Shown one piece after another: positions 52,101 through 61,893 of a stretch of 64,000 bases of DNA. The position numbers and the translations under genes were made by a program. Location of the stretch: NCBI RefSeq assembly GCF_963966145.1, contig NC_091046.1, positions 310,001-374,000 on the forward strand, given 5' to 3'. The stretch's first letter is position 1, and every line of letters starts with the position of its first letter. The stretch is from Tenebrio molitor. Taxonomy: Eukaryota > Arthropoda > Insecta > Coleoptera > Tenebrionidae. The notes under the pieces are model-generated. The model worked only from the letters and a program-made list of their open reading frames with translations, had not been told where the DNA came from and did not search any database.

Positions 52101-55100
52101 GTCCGGATCGGTGAGCAGAGCCCACTTGTGATAAAATTGGTGATCTACATTTGTAATCATATGATTCAATGTTAAAGAAATCGTACTAGTAAAAAGATAT
52201 AAGTCGAGGGAATTACAATCAACCTTTAAAAGCTTGAACGTTGGAGAGGAAAGTTGATTCAATTTTCAAATAATAAATGGATTAGCCATGCCAGAAGATT
52301 GATAACAGAAAAAGAAAAAATAAGAAAGTGTGTTTCAATCACAATTTCTTTTTGTGAGCGTGAGACTGTAACGTCTGGAGCAGTTTGCATCAGGGATAAT
52401 CTAGTAGATTCAAAAAATATCGTTATGTGATCCAATTAACTTTTAACCTTTAACGAATGGAATGTTGTTGTTGTTGTTATTGTTATTGTTGGGCGTTATA
52501 CCAACAAAGGTTTGGCAACAACGAATGTATTTATAATTACTTGGGGCACACTACGTAAAGCAGCCTCATAGAGAAGTTTACGAGTCAGCCTTGGAATTGG
52601 TTTGTTTGTTCGTTCAAAAACTAAAGCTCTCATTCTACATAGTTGGGCAATCCAAATTCAAGACAATTCACACTCTTCCATCTGTTATTTTGACGAAATT
52701 AATATTATTCCAAGATTTTTTAAAATAGAGTTTGTTAATTAGGACTTGTATTTTCAGAATCACTACTAAACTGAAGAAACTTTAATAACGTTAGTTCCAG
52801 TGCGACAGTAACAGAATTGTTTTATTCACAAGAACTGGACTTTAGACTATAATTTAATTTTTAAAACGCATTTATCAAAAAAATTAAGCTCGATAGAGTC
52901 AACTCTGGAACGCAGACCTTAAATTTATTTCATTTCGAATTATTCAACCAGTCTGGAAAAGCCATAAAATATTTACAACTGCGGTGTATGCAGACAGTTA
53001 CGACAACAGCATACGATGATAGAGATTTTGCGAGTTGTAAGTGGCAGTGAACAAGACGAAAACAGTGCCGCACTTTCAATTAATTGGCACTAATTATTAT
53101 GATTTACAAAAGAGAGATCTCGATTCCTTGAATATTTTCGGATGAAATATAAATCGAGCAACTTTTAACTCTTTCGAACTAGTTCCTCCGCCTCCATATA
53201 TTTTTAAGCTTGTTTAGTAAACCGATTACAACAAAAACGAAAAGAGGTTTAACACGAGCACTTCCGCTTGTCGTTTCAAGAGCTAAAGAAAAAATTTGAA
53301 AAATTTAATTCGAACACATAACGGTGAGGTTGCACTATACTATTGCCATTCAATTTTTACAAAGGTAACATATTACTAAACAGTCTCATTCAGCAGGAAT
53401 AAAGGACCTAAGGGGACCTCGTACCTGGTTGAGACCACACGGTCGCTACGTCTAATTTAAAGCTTCCCAATAATTTGTTACCCCTGAGAAAGTTCCGAGA
53501 CTGCAACACCTGCCAGCGAAAGAAAAAAGAAAAGTAGCAGAAATATCAAAAGATTACGGGAGCCAGCACGATGCAGAAACAAAGTTCCAGTGCAGTGTTG
53601 TACTTTAATAATAAACAGTCATAACTATGTTGTAAGTTTTGGTTTTGCAGCTTTTCCATTTTGCAACTGGCCAATTTCAACACGTATTTTTTCGCAGGCG
53701 TAAAATTATGTTCAGTTCAGAGTAAACTGTTGTGAAGGAAATGAGTCGGTTTATGTTGTGCAAATGGAAAAGTCGGCAAATATACGACATTGGTCGTAGA
53801 TTATAGAAGATATTGTACCCGGTGCATCATAGACGGTTTTGACGTCTATCTTGAAGTTGCCGACGACCGTTCCTGGTCGCAACAGTTTCCTAGAATGTAA
53901 TACCTAGAACATATGTGAGCTATGTACAAATATACAATTTTATTTTAAAAATGTACTCAATTACAAGAAGCCAGGCAAATCTACGAATAAACCCTAGATC
54001 AGGAAAACCACATTTATTTAAAACTGAAACGTTTCATTTTCTTTTTTGTTCGACACTGTCAGAATTTGAGAATTTACTCCTGTGTGAACGGATTTTAATA
54101 AATGTCATAACTTGTCAAAACAAAACGTCAAGCTAATTTTAAAGATTTTAAGCGATTTGGAGCCTTTAAGGGGCTCGTCGAACAAAAAAACGTTGTATTC
54201 AACCAATTTACACACGAACTCATTAAATAAACTACTATTATACGATAGGTTGTACACATGACAGTAAACTTTTTCCAGATATTTTTTGATCTCTCATTTG
54301 AATTTATATCTAACCCTTAAAAAAGCATCAACTTGATTCAAACAAAATTTTGAGACGTATCAATAAAAACAAAAAATTACTTATAATACTACAGTCCATT
54401 CCATTTAAGTATGCAGTATAGAATAGCATAGGGACTATTTTCCCGTCGTTGATTGGTCAAAATGAGAGAAAAGTTTACACCAAGGCAATGTTCGATTTTT
54501 GAGAACTACTGTCAATGTCAAATTTTCATATTTGATCGATTTTTTGGTTATTAGTGTCAAAGTTATCGAGTTTTTGTATCAAATGCATCATTAAACTACA
54601 ATTTTGTTATTAGAATAGACTACGTCCACTGATAGAATGCCGTTTTTTAAATATCCTTAGATAACAAAATCCCCAAACCACAACATTAAAATATTAACAA
54701 AGTATCATAGATTGTGTTGGTAATATCTTGAAACATTCGCGCCACTGATTCTCATTGGTTGTTATGAAACCCACGCGAAATAGTATATTTCAAACCAAGG
54801 TAAGAAAGTGGTTTCTTGCAGACCGCAGGCAAAGATTATAAACCGAGTCGTAGACGAGGTTTGTAAGTGCCTAAGGTCTGCAAGGACACTTTCTTAACAA
54901 GGTTTGAATACAATTTTTTTCCCTACCGGCACAACTTTGTTGAAAAAAGTCAAAAAAGATGGTTATATTCGTGATTAAAACGAAAATTTTGAGAATTGAA
55001 TAGTAGGCTGTGTTATTTGTTTAATTAACTTGTCATCGCATTTGAAGATTTGAGGTTTGTTCGAAAATTTGATATAAACAGGGTAAAGTAATCTACCTAC

Positions 55101-58100
55101 CTAGCTTATCTGTTTATTTTCCAGATTATATGATTGACCTACCAACTTACTTCATTGAATTGGCTTTCATTTATCAATAACTTATTTCACTTTTGACACT
55201 TTTGACATTTGTATTTTGGTACAGTTTTACCATAAACATTTCATGATTAACTTTCTTACCTTAGCGAGAATGTTGAATTTTCTCACCTCAAATCCACAGC
55301 CTACATTTCTAACCAGAAGGGAGAAAAAAAAATTATATGACATTTCAAATTTGAAATTGTCAGAGCTGTCAAGAGTCAAGCATTTAGATTTGCAATATTT
55401 CATCTTTAGAGCTTTGTTTTGCGTTTCTCTGGTTTTAAAAGTTATTAGTTTTAATTGTGTTGCTGTTTTGATCTGTTCCGTTGCGATTTTTTGTTGATTT
55501 TTTTGAATTGGTGAAGTGAGTGCGTGCCTCAAGAATCTAGCATAATGAACACTTTAAACAAACATCGAAAATGATACAGAGTTTGTGTTTAGCCATTTCC
55601 GAAAAAAGCTGGATATTTTAATTTCAGTAGCCAGTTTTTTCCGGAAATTTGAAAATGTATTGTGGGTTGCATTTTTAATTCCGTCGGGCACATTATCACT
55701 TGTGAAATACCCCGTATTAATAAAATATATTACTCCTACTATACTAAAGTTTTCTTTCGTGTTTCCTAAGTGCAAACATGCAGAATAATAATAAAACATC
55801 ACGTGTAAACCTACTCTTTCCATTTTTTTAAATTTCGCGCCGGATCTATTTGTTGTAGCGTAGAGTGAACATTTTCAGTAACATTTATGTCAAGCAATTT
55901 ATGAGTGGACAGAGTTTTACCACTACCGTAAGTTCCTTTATGACTTTTTTTTGTTGTTAATTTTGCTTGGAATGTATGTTTTCAAATTTGCCGCGTTCGC
56001 CAGTGTGAAACGTTCTCCATTCGAAGCGACATTTACTGCATTAAATGCATGGAATGGACTGTAGAGTAACAAAAATTCACTGCTTTTCATATTTTGGGCG
56101 CATGTACCTTATAATAAAACTATAATAACGGGGTTGTCAGTAAGCTGTGGGATTTACCTGTCCCACAAGTAATTCTGATGTTTGCATTTGATTACCGAGA
56201 ACATCAAGTTAATTTACAAAACTGTACCTACTACAGAAGATGAAAGTTAATCTCAGACATGACTTATAAAGCGGCAGACACCTTAATCATGCAGATTTCA
56301 GGATTAATACAAAAATATTCAGACTTTCGTTTATCTAACTCCGTTGAATGCTTAGTAGTTCCATATTCCACAATATTGTTCTAAACGGTAACAATGTTTT
56401 CAACTTGGGGATATTATATCTACTAGAGATTAAGCAAGTAATCTAGCAACTAGAAAGATATATGCAAAGAAAACTTACCGATAAGGTGATCATTTTATCG
56501 AACAACATTATTGGAGGCATGTGGAAATCAAAAACGAAATACTGCAACAAAAGAATTGACACAATTACATCCCCGCGACGTAATTTTTCGTTGAATAAAG
56601 GTCACACGTGATAAATGTTTGGTCAATAATTAATTAAAATCATGTTAGTAGAGATAATTTATCATGGTGTGATTTAGAAAAAAAACTCCTGCCGAGTTCG
56701 TTACTATGCATGCATTGTTTGCAAGTAGCCTTTGTTTCATTTGTTGCTAATTTGATGGGTGACTGACAAAAGTCATTACCTCGTTGTAATAAGGACAGTT
56801 GGTGCTTTCTTTAACGCTGGTGTATTTTTTCTGGTCCCCAACTTGAATGCAAACAACCGGATCCATGTTGAGACCCGCTAATTGCCTCGCTTCGATAATA
56901 GTAAGACACACTTGAAAATCCTGCGCTTTCAGTGCCGACTGCACCGTCGCTTTCATGTCAGTTTTCAGCCTGAAATTTGTTCCGATAATAATAATCGCAC
57001 AAACATCACACCGCGTTCACATACTTTGTCGTCTTGCGATTTCTCTCCATCAGAGAAGCATCGACTTGACTTTCAGGATTCGAACTGATGGAACTCTGAC
57101 TCCCCGTTCTGGAAATGGGTGCCGATTCAGATTCCGATGCGTGTCTGGACGTCCTGCAGGACTCCGTCGCGTGTATCAACGATACCGTCTCTTCTTCGTT
57201 GTCGCTGTCTTTCGGAGGTCGCTGTTTGCCAAATCTGATAAGGCTCTTGACGCTTTTCAATGTAGAACTGCGTTTGCGATCGGAAGGAAGGGGCGATTTT
57301 TCAGGAGTGGCTAGTGAGATGGCATGTTTCAATCTGCTTGTTTTCTCGTGCCAGCTACTTTCGGGGATGCTGGATAGATTGCGTTCGATATTGGCGATGT
57401 TTTGTTCTATGTCTATTAGCATTTGCTGTTCGTCGTCCAGCATGTCGTAAGCGTTGCTGCCGGTAAACGAAGCCGTCGACTCGTCGGGAAGGGTGTAGAG
57501 AACTTCAAACTGAACAGTTGCCTGAAATGCGGCGATATACATATTATTTTCGAGATGATTAATCGCTATAACCGCTCTCCAAAATTGGGCTCGAGAAACG
57601 AATTGCAACGAACGGTTGCAACTGTTCTTGCCATCTTCACAACGAATAACAAGAAATGATTTGGATATGGAATCGTATTCGTACTCAGTGTATTTATTAG
57701 GCGTGGAGCTTAGTGCAAATAAAGTGATTAAAATCATCAAGTAAATGGAATCCGAGACCATTTCACACTTCGCTTTAATGTCCTTGCAGTACCATTGGAT
57801 TAACTTTCATCCCACTAAACCCTCCCACTTATCCGCTTTTCAGCAAATTGCACTTTTAAATCTTTATGTAAATGCGTTCACATTTTTATATTTAAAGACG
57901 TAAATTTTCTTCCCTCGTTTTCAACTAAAACAATGACAATAAAATGCAATAAACAAAAATTCTTCGGACTAGTCCAGCGCTGTTAGTTACGAGGAATTTT
58001 CATGAAAATTCCTGCACAGATCATTTATACAGTGCGTTCGTAAAGTTCGGATTAAATTAGATAAAACGGTAAGTATTAATTTCTGAGAAAAATCCTCGAA

Positions 58101-61100
58101 GCGGTCAACTTTGTTTTTAAAAAGTTCATATTCTTCAGTACTTTACTTATGTTGACAGCTTTTCATCTCCTAATTATGACGTCATCAATATTTTTTTTAA
58201 ATGACAACCCCCACATTTTTCTTTATTTTCTGATAGGCCTTCGTACTAACTAAACCTCTTCGAAGATTTTTTTCCGAAGTTAATACCCTGCGATCGAATA
58301 AAAAAAAAATCAGAGTAGGCAAAAATGGTGGTTTGAACCAATCAAAGCATCAGAATAGCACAATCCAGGTAACTCGATTTTTTTTATTCGATCGCACGGT
58401 ACTTACAGTTTTATCTACATAATTTATTCCGAACTTTAGAAACGCACTGTACATGTACAGGGTAGTTCACAAGAAGTGATAATAAACCCGACGGAATTAA
58501 AATGCAATCCACAACACATTTTCAAAAAAAGCGGCATATTTTAATTTCAGTAGTAGTAATTTTTTGGAAATGTAATGTGGGTTGCATTTTCAATTCCGTC
58601 GGGCTCATTATTACTCGTGAAATAGCCTGTATGTCGTAAAAACTTAAACAAACGTCTTATTTTTTAAATTACTGGTGTACTGAAATCACATTTGATTCTT
58701 TCAAAATTTTTGCTTAGCAACATATCTTTTTTGAGTAATTGTTTACTTTAACTACTTCTGGAATTTTCGCGTTTTTTCTGGCTAGACAGCCTCAGGGCGT
58801 TCTCCTACATCGTTTTCCACCACTCAAACCTTGTGCAAATGAATTTTTCTTACCCTTTAAAAATACTAAGACATTGGCGCGACCTTGACGCGACTTTGAA
58901 ACACAACAAGAGACAAAAAAAGAAATTTGCACAAGGTTTGAATGGTGGGAAACGATCTTGGAGGACGCCCTGAGGCTGTCTAGCCAGAAAAAACGGGAAA
59001 ATTCCAGAAGTAGTTAAAGTGAACAATTACCCTTTTTTGTGCTTACTTTCAACAGAAATAACAAAACCAGCCTTTTAGTGGCTGGTTTGTAGAAAATATT
59101 TTCTACAAATTCTTGATATTTGTTCCAATAAAAACATCTTGGATAAAAAATCAATTTCAGACAATTTAGGAACGATGTAAAATAGCATTTTATGAAAAAC
59201 ATATCTATCAACAGAACATAAACAACATCCGCCTCTGCTAAAAGGAAACCAAATTAACAAATTTGAAATAACGTCACATAATTGAAACGTAGAGATGTCG
59301 CCATCTCTGGGGAAATCTAACGTCCCCTGCTAAAAGTTTATGAATAAAAAATACTCTTTGATGCGATAGTAAAAGGAAATTAAATTTACACTTCTTAAAG
59401 TCCTATTCTTTCAAATATTCTGTTAAATTATTAACTTCTTAACTTACCTTGTTCTACTTCTTGGACGCCGGCCTACTCCATTATTAAATCTGTGTAACTT
59501 ATTCTGAAATTTCATTTAAGACAAAATATTTTGTTTAGCAGAAGCTACCGCAATTACTGTCGCTGGCCAAACTACCTCTCGACTTTGTTTATTACGTTTA
59601 ATTATTACATCGTAAAGAGAGTGATCGTGTTAATTGCCACCTGTGGTCTTCTATAAATAATCTTATGCCTCGTCTGCTCTACGTTATCCTTATTTGACCC
59701 CGATCCTGCGAGTAAATTGGGTGACATGCGTGTGTTTTATTGCCCCTCTACGGTTGCGTTAAATGGTTTTTCCTAACTTAATTGAATTTAAATTAAGTGT
59801 AAAATTGACATGCTACTGAATTCTTGTTTGAACTGAATCCAATTTAATCCCACTTGACAGACGAGTCGTTCACAATAACGCTAGATTTAGATTCCAATTT
59901 AAACCAGTTACAATTTCACGTCGTCAGATATTAGTGGGCACTTTATTTATTTTTGCAGCCTCAAAACTTACCGGCAAGGGTTTATTAGAAGGATCGAGGA
60001 GACTGTCGGCAACAGAAATACGACCATCTCTTACTACTTTTTGCAGTACTAAACAATACGATCCCAACAGTTTGTCAGAGAAGAGACGATTTCGAGAGTA
60101 CAGTTCGACCAGAAGTAACTCATTCTCTTCAATAGACCTCGCCACTGGCCAGTCAAAAATCTGAAATAAAACACATTTTAATCTTTGTCGGTTACATTTT
60201 TTTTAAACAAATTTACGCGGTCGTGTGGTATTTTTATTGCTAATAACTCTTTTTTTTACCTCCTAAATACTCGTATGTGGATTTAACGAGTACGAGTGAC
60301 ATAAATAAAGTGCAATTTTATCGGAGTAATATTTTCGTTCTCGTTCTCGATAAGAACAAGATGGATCGGTTTGCGCACTTTGTAGGTCGTACTCACTTTT
60401 TTAGACAAAGGCCTATCGATCCAAGGAGGTATTTATAGTAATTAGTTGTAGCATTCATTAGTACAATTTTATTTAGTTGTCTGTTATTGGTTTAGTCAAA
60501 AGACTTTCCAATGTTTCCTACGAAAAGGTCATCGAGAATTGTGGCTTCTAGAAGCAGTAATAAAAATAATAACAGTAATAATACCAGTTACCTGCTACTC
60601 CACAAAGAAAAAAGGAGATATAATATAAACTTAACTAAAATTAAGCAGTGACATGAAATTGATAAAATACTCGTAGTAATAATTGTAATTTATGGTTTGT
60701 TTGTACACTTTGTGTGATACTAATTTTTTTTAGAAGTTTCCAATTAGAATTACACAAACTACAACTGTAGAACTTTTTTTCTTTGACAAACATCGTTCAT
60801 TTAATATTAAGCACCAGTGCTCTGAAATATTCATTGTTAGTAGTCACGCTCGACCATCAATGAAAATAAAGAAAAGAGTTTAATGGATTTCCTCCAAGAC
60901 TTTGAATATTTAATATGACGTGACTTTCTTGAGACTGTAAGCATTGTAAAAAAACGAGAAAACATTTTATCAAGATTACTGTACGTCCAATTCAGAAGTT
61001 TCACAGTTCTCGAGATACTCTTTAAATAACAGGTAACTTATTTAGTTAGTCCTTAAAAGTAGTCCTTAAAACTATTGTCCAAAACGTTAAAATGTTTAAA

Positions 61101-61893
61101 ATTCATTTGATTTATTTATTTGTTAACCAAAAACTTTTTTCGAATCTGCTGCATTAATTAAAATTTTGACAAAGTGATGTTAATTGTCCTCTATAAATGA
61201 AAAGCTTTCATCAATGGTTGGAACATAACAATTTTATTGTAACCTCAGGAAAATTATTTTATTTTTCACTTTAGTATAATTGCATGATAACTCCTAGGAT
61301 ACGAAATACGTAAACATGTCCATAACAACCGGGGAATAAAACAGGGCGTAAGAAGAATAAGCTGGCGTAATGAATTCATAACGCCTTCATCAATTCATAA
61401 TTGCAAAGATGTCAATTTTTAAAGAACACGTATAGCGAAAAATAAAATCTTGTATGCACCACGGCGTCACCGAATGATTACGCCCATCGAACGATATCCA
61501 TCTCTCGGGCTAAAGCCCTCGAGCTGGATTCATCGTTCTCCGGGCGTAAACATCGTTGTAACGCCCTTGGTGCATAAATAGCTATTTCAACTTATTTTAT
61601 ATTTATATTTAATGACTCAACGTAATTTTACAAGTCAGTCGATGTGAGAAATGTTTGGTTGCTTTACAATTAACATGAGTAAAGACTGCTTATAAATCAA
61701 TATTTTCATACATAAAAATTACAACTATGACAAAAATGACTAATCAATGATTGTAAAAAAAGCGCCAGAAGAGAAAAACCACCAATTATAATTAATATAT
61801 GTACTAAGAAAAAAAATTAGGAAGTTTCTACCTGGTCAACAACAATGATGTCTCCTCCAGCATCGTCCAAAATTTTGGTCAAGTGAGAAACTC
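43009..61893 (-). CDS. Otoferlin-type ferlin, multi-C2 membrane-fusion protein (5' incomplete)
   Basis: Twenty exons join in frame: 61832-61893, 59972-60160, 57025-57521, 56780-56969, 56479-56541, one of 53819-53903 or 53425-53509, 51988-52144, 50743-50929, 50495-50681, 48077-48475, 47658-47848, 47404-47601, 47208-47324, 47005-47157, 44959-46482, 44634-44905, 44402-44572, 43584-44308, 43246-43525, 43009-43189. All junctions are GT-AG, giving about 1,941 residues plus the missing N-terminus; vertebrate otoferlin is about 2,000. It shows C2 domains, FerI and FerB segments and a C-terminal anchor ending SIPGYTVKKMLGA, as in otoferlin. Ferlins act in Ca2+-linked vesicle fusion. Vertebrate otoferlin serves hair-cell synapses, and fly misfire, a related ferlin, serves sperm. 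Tissue use here is unknown. The first coding exon was not found and probably lies beyond 64000. The exon 6 alternatives are the notable feature. Confidence 0.93.
43246..44308 (-). CDS. Ferlin exons 18-19: last C2 domain
   Basis: Exons 43584-44308 and 43246-43525 are separated by a 58-bp intron with a weak GTTAAA donor. The segment YELRVIIWNTDDVVLEDD opens the domain, with KMSDIYVKGWL next and VWDADHFSADDFLGAITLDL closing it. Asp clusters at both Ca2+-loop positions look intact. The exon begins with a family-typical QGYNAWKDAMKPTQILAKLC. Confidence 0.9.
44402..44905 (-). CDS. Ferlin exons 16-17: penultimate C2 domain
   Basis: Exons 44634-44905 and 44402-44572. The domain runs from IRVLVRIYVVKANDLHPMDL through GKADPYVVIQLG to IYDWDLVGSDDMVGETKIDL. 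The loop aspartates (MDLNGKAD, DWDLVGSDD) are all present, so Ca2+ binding is plausible. Confidence 0.9.
44959..46482 (-). CDS. Ferlin exon 15: two C2 domains and charged linker (508 residues)
   Basis: The first C2 domain begins FQLRAHIYQARSLIGSDASG and contains LSDPFARVIAGEF and IFDQDKVGKSEFIGRA. A second, more divergent one begins RYRIEVLFWGLRDLKRVHLL. Between about residues 330 and 460 of the exon lies a Lys/Glu/Asp-rich, probably disordered linker (KKRKQSVDEDVDDEEGSRDW). The exon is unusually large for this gene. Confidence 0.9.
47005..47601 (-). CDS. Ferlin exons 12-14: region after FerB
   Basis: Exons 47404-47601, 47208-47324 and 47005-47157 are separated by 79- and 50-bp introns. They encode DDGLSEVNSSIESDD..., ENIGNTARNLRALVTKSS and PQHALPDVFLWIISGGKRQA with YRRISARDIIYSIVDEESG, the usual ferlin order leading into the next C2 domain. 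Confidence 0.88.
47658..48475 (-). CDS. Ferlin exons 10-11: end of third C2 and FerB segment
   Basis: Exon 48077-48475 starts with the hallmark FLPTFGPSFIHLYGSTRDYS and GLGEGVSYRARLLVAIRTEI. Exon 47658-47848 carries IYYFLPYWDNKPCMHIRSVW and RRRMYNSNIISKIAEKL, the FerB signature. Confidence 0.92.
48476..50494 (-). other. Ferlin intron 9
   Basis: About 2 kb, AT-rich. No inverted-repeat element, exon or RNA gene was recognised in it. Confidence 0.6.
50495..50929 (-). CDS. Ferlin exons 8-9: C2 domain after FerI
   Basis: Exons 50743-50929 and 50495-50681. The domain reads RARFIVKIYRADGLPKMNSS, LVDPYVQVSFAGLTGKTSVK, YAPVWNEQLVFTEMFPP and IQLRDNDPVKPTVIGTHFID. Sequence and order match the third C2 domain of otoferlin closely. 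Confidence 0.92.
51077..51929 (-). mobile_element. 853-bp element, CAGTGCGTTCG ends, transposase tail
   Basis: Terminal inverted repeats start CAGTGCGTTCGTAAAGTTCG and extend with interruptions for about 100 bp. TA lies on each side. On the - strand near 51455-51600 a decayed C-terminal transposase segment reads NNLEDLRQRICAETEKISSD. It lies in a ferlin intron. A shorter family member is at 58030-58449. Confidence 0.85.
51988..52144 (-). CDS. Ferlin exon 7: FerI segment
   Basis: Encodes HQFYHKWALLTDPDDIAGGP followed by KGYLKCDISVIGKGDTVKV and an acidic tail EKDEDDIEA, the FerI block between the second and third C2 domains. The first base triplet is completed by the last G of either alternative exon 6. 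Confidence 0.93.
52145..53424 (-). other. Ferlin intron 6
   Basis: About 1.3 kb, AT-rich, with a GTT/ATT triplet tract at 52465-52497. No other feature was recognised. Confidence 0.5.
53425..53509 (-). CDS. Ferlin alternative exon 6a (85 bp)
   Basis: Bounded by an acceptor CGCTGGCAG and a donor CCAG|GTACGA. It encodes VLQSRNFLRGNKLLG, then SFKLDVATVWSQP, plus one base. Length and phase are identical to exon 6b at 53819-53903, and 14 of 28 residues match. Joined to exon 5 (56479-56541) and exon 7 it completes a ferlin C2 domain. Confidence 0.88.
53819..53903 (-). CDS. Ferlin alternative exon 6b (85 bp)
   Basis: Bounded by acceptor TTCTAG and donor CCGG|GTACAA. It encodes VLHSRKLLRPGTVVG, then NFKIDVKTVYDAP, plus one base, in the same phase as exon 6a, which lies 309 bp downstream in the transcript. 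If both are spliced in, the frame shifts and hits TAA within exon 6a. If both are skipped, exon 7 runs into a stop. A productive transcript must therefore use exactly one. Confidence 0.85.
54049..54222 (+). repeat. Dispersed repeat family, copy 3
   Basis: Very similar to 32711-32910 in the same orientation (blocks TTCGACACTGTCAGAATTTG and GGAGCCTTTAAGGGGCTCGT), but about 25 bp shorter near its right end. Confidence 0.8.
54789..54908. repeat. Foldback repeat
   Basis: Arms TTCAAACC...AAGAAAGTG and GCAGACC match in inverse on the right, enclosing a core with CGAGTCGTAGACGAGG. The architecture resembles the foldbacks at 16841-16933 and 20820-20970. Confidence 0.6.
55610..55710. mobile_element. 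Half-copy of a MITE found at 58458-58629
   Basis: It carries TATTTTAATTTCAGTAG and GTGGGTTGCATTTTTAATTC, as in the full element, but lacks the left inverted end. Confidence 0.7.
56479..56969 (-). CDS. Ferlin exons 4-5: first part of the second C2 domain
   Basis: Exon 56780-56969 begins LKTDMKATVQSALKAQDFQV and contains CLTIIEARQLAGLNMDPVVC and TSVKESTNCPYYNE. Exon 56479-56541 continues YFVFDFHMPPIMLFDKMITL and ends in phase 0 before exon 6a or 6b. Confidence 0.92.
57025..57521 (-). CDS. Ferlin exon 3: linker between first two C2 domains
   Basis: 165 residues. The opening ATVQFEVLYTLPDES still belongs to the first C2 domain. The rest is a Ser/Glu/Lys-rich linker with a helical stretch (DEQQMLIDIEQNIANIERNL) and a basic patch (SDRKRSSTLKSVKSLIRFGK). 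It is probably disordered and a likely phosphorylation target, which is inference. Confidence 0.88.
58030..58449. mobile_element. 420-bp element, CAGTGCGTTCG ends
   Basis: The same terminal repeats as 51077-51929, flanked by TA. It lacks most of the interior and contains a younger MITE at 58286-58399. Confidence 0.85.
58286..58399. mobile_element. 114-bp nested MITE
   Basis: Inverted ends CCCTGCGATCGAATAAAAAA / complement, with one mismatch, flanked by TA. It sits inside the 420-bp element. Confidence 0.8.
58458..58629. mobile_element. 172-bp MITE, nearly fully palindromic
   Basis: Ends CAGGGTAGTTCACAAGAAGT / complement and inner matched blocks AATTCCGTCGGG are flanked by TA. It begins 9 bp after the previous element. 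A half-copy is at 55610-55710. Confidence 0.85.
58735..59030. mobile_element. 296-bp element with about 100-bp inverted arms
   Basis: Arms include AACTACTTCTGGAATTTTC, CTGGCTAGACAGCCTCAGGG and TTTGCACAAGGTTTGA with complements. This is a long-TIR foldback type, unlike the short-TIR MITEs nearby. Confidence 0.85.
59972..61893 (-). CDS. Ferlin exons 1'-2: first C2 domain (N-terminus missing)
   Basis: Exon 61832-61893 starts mid-codon and reads VSHLTKILDDAGGDIIVVDQ. Exon 59972-60160 continues IFDWPVARSIEENELLLVEL and SDKLLGSYCLVLQKVVRDGR, matching the first C2 domain of otoferlin. The opening strand of the domain must be in an exon further 5', which was not found in the window. Confidence 0.9.
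61281..61586 (-). repeat. Dispersed repeat family 2, copy B
   Basis: Inverted relative to 40621-40859. It includes an extra internal hairpin (TTACGCCC...GGGCTAAAGCCC...GGGCGTAA, about 61480-61550) missing from copy A. It lies in a ferlin intron. Confidence 0.8.

Larger units (their letters stand above)
53904..56478 (-). other. Ferlin intron 5 with repeat copies
   Basis: A 2.6-kb intron holding a dispersed repeat (54049-54222), a foldback (54789-54908) and half a MITE (55610-55710). No additional copy of exon 6 was recognised. Confidence 0.6.
57522..59971 (-). other. Ferlin intron 2 with a cluster of MITEs
   Basis: A 2.45-kb intron. Between 58030 and 59030 four elements lie end to end or nested. 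A frame at 57522-57761 upstream of exon 3 is intronic. Outside these elements nothing was recognised. Confidence 0.6.
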
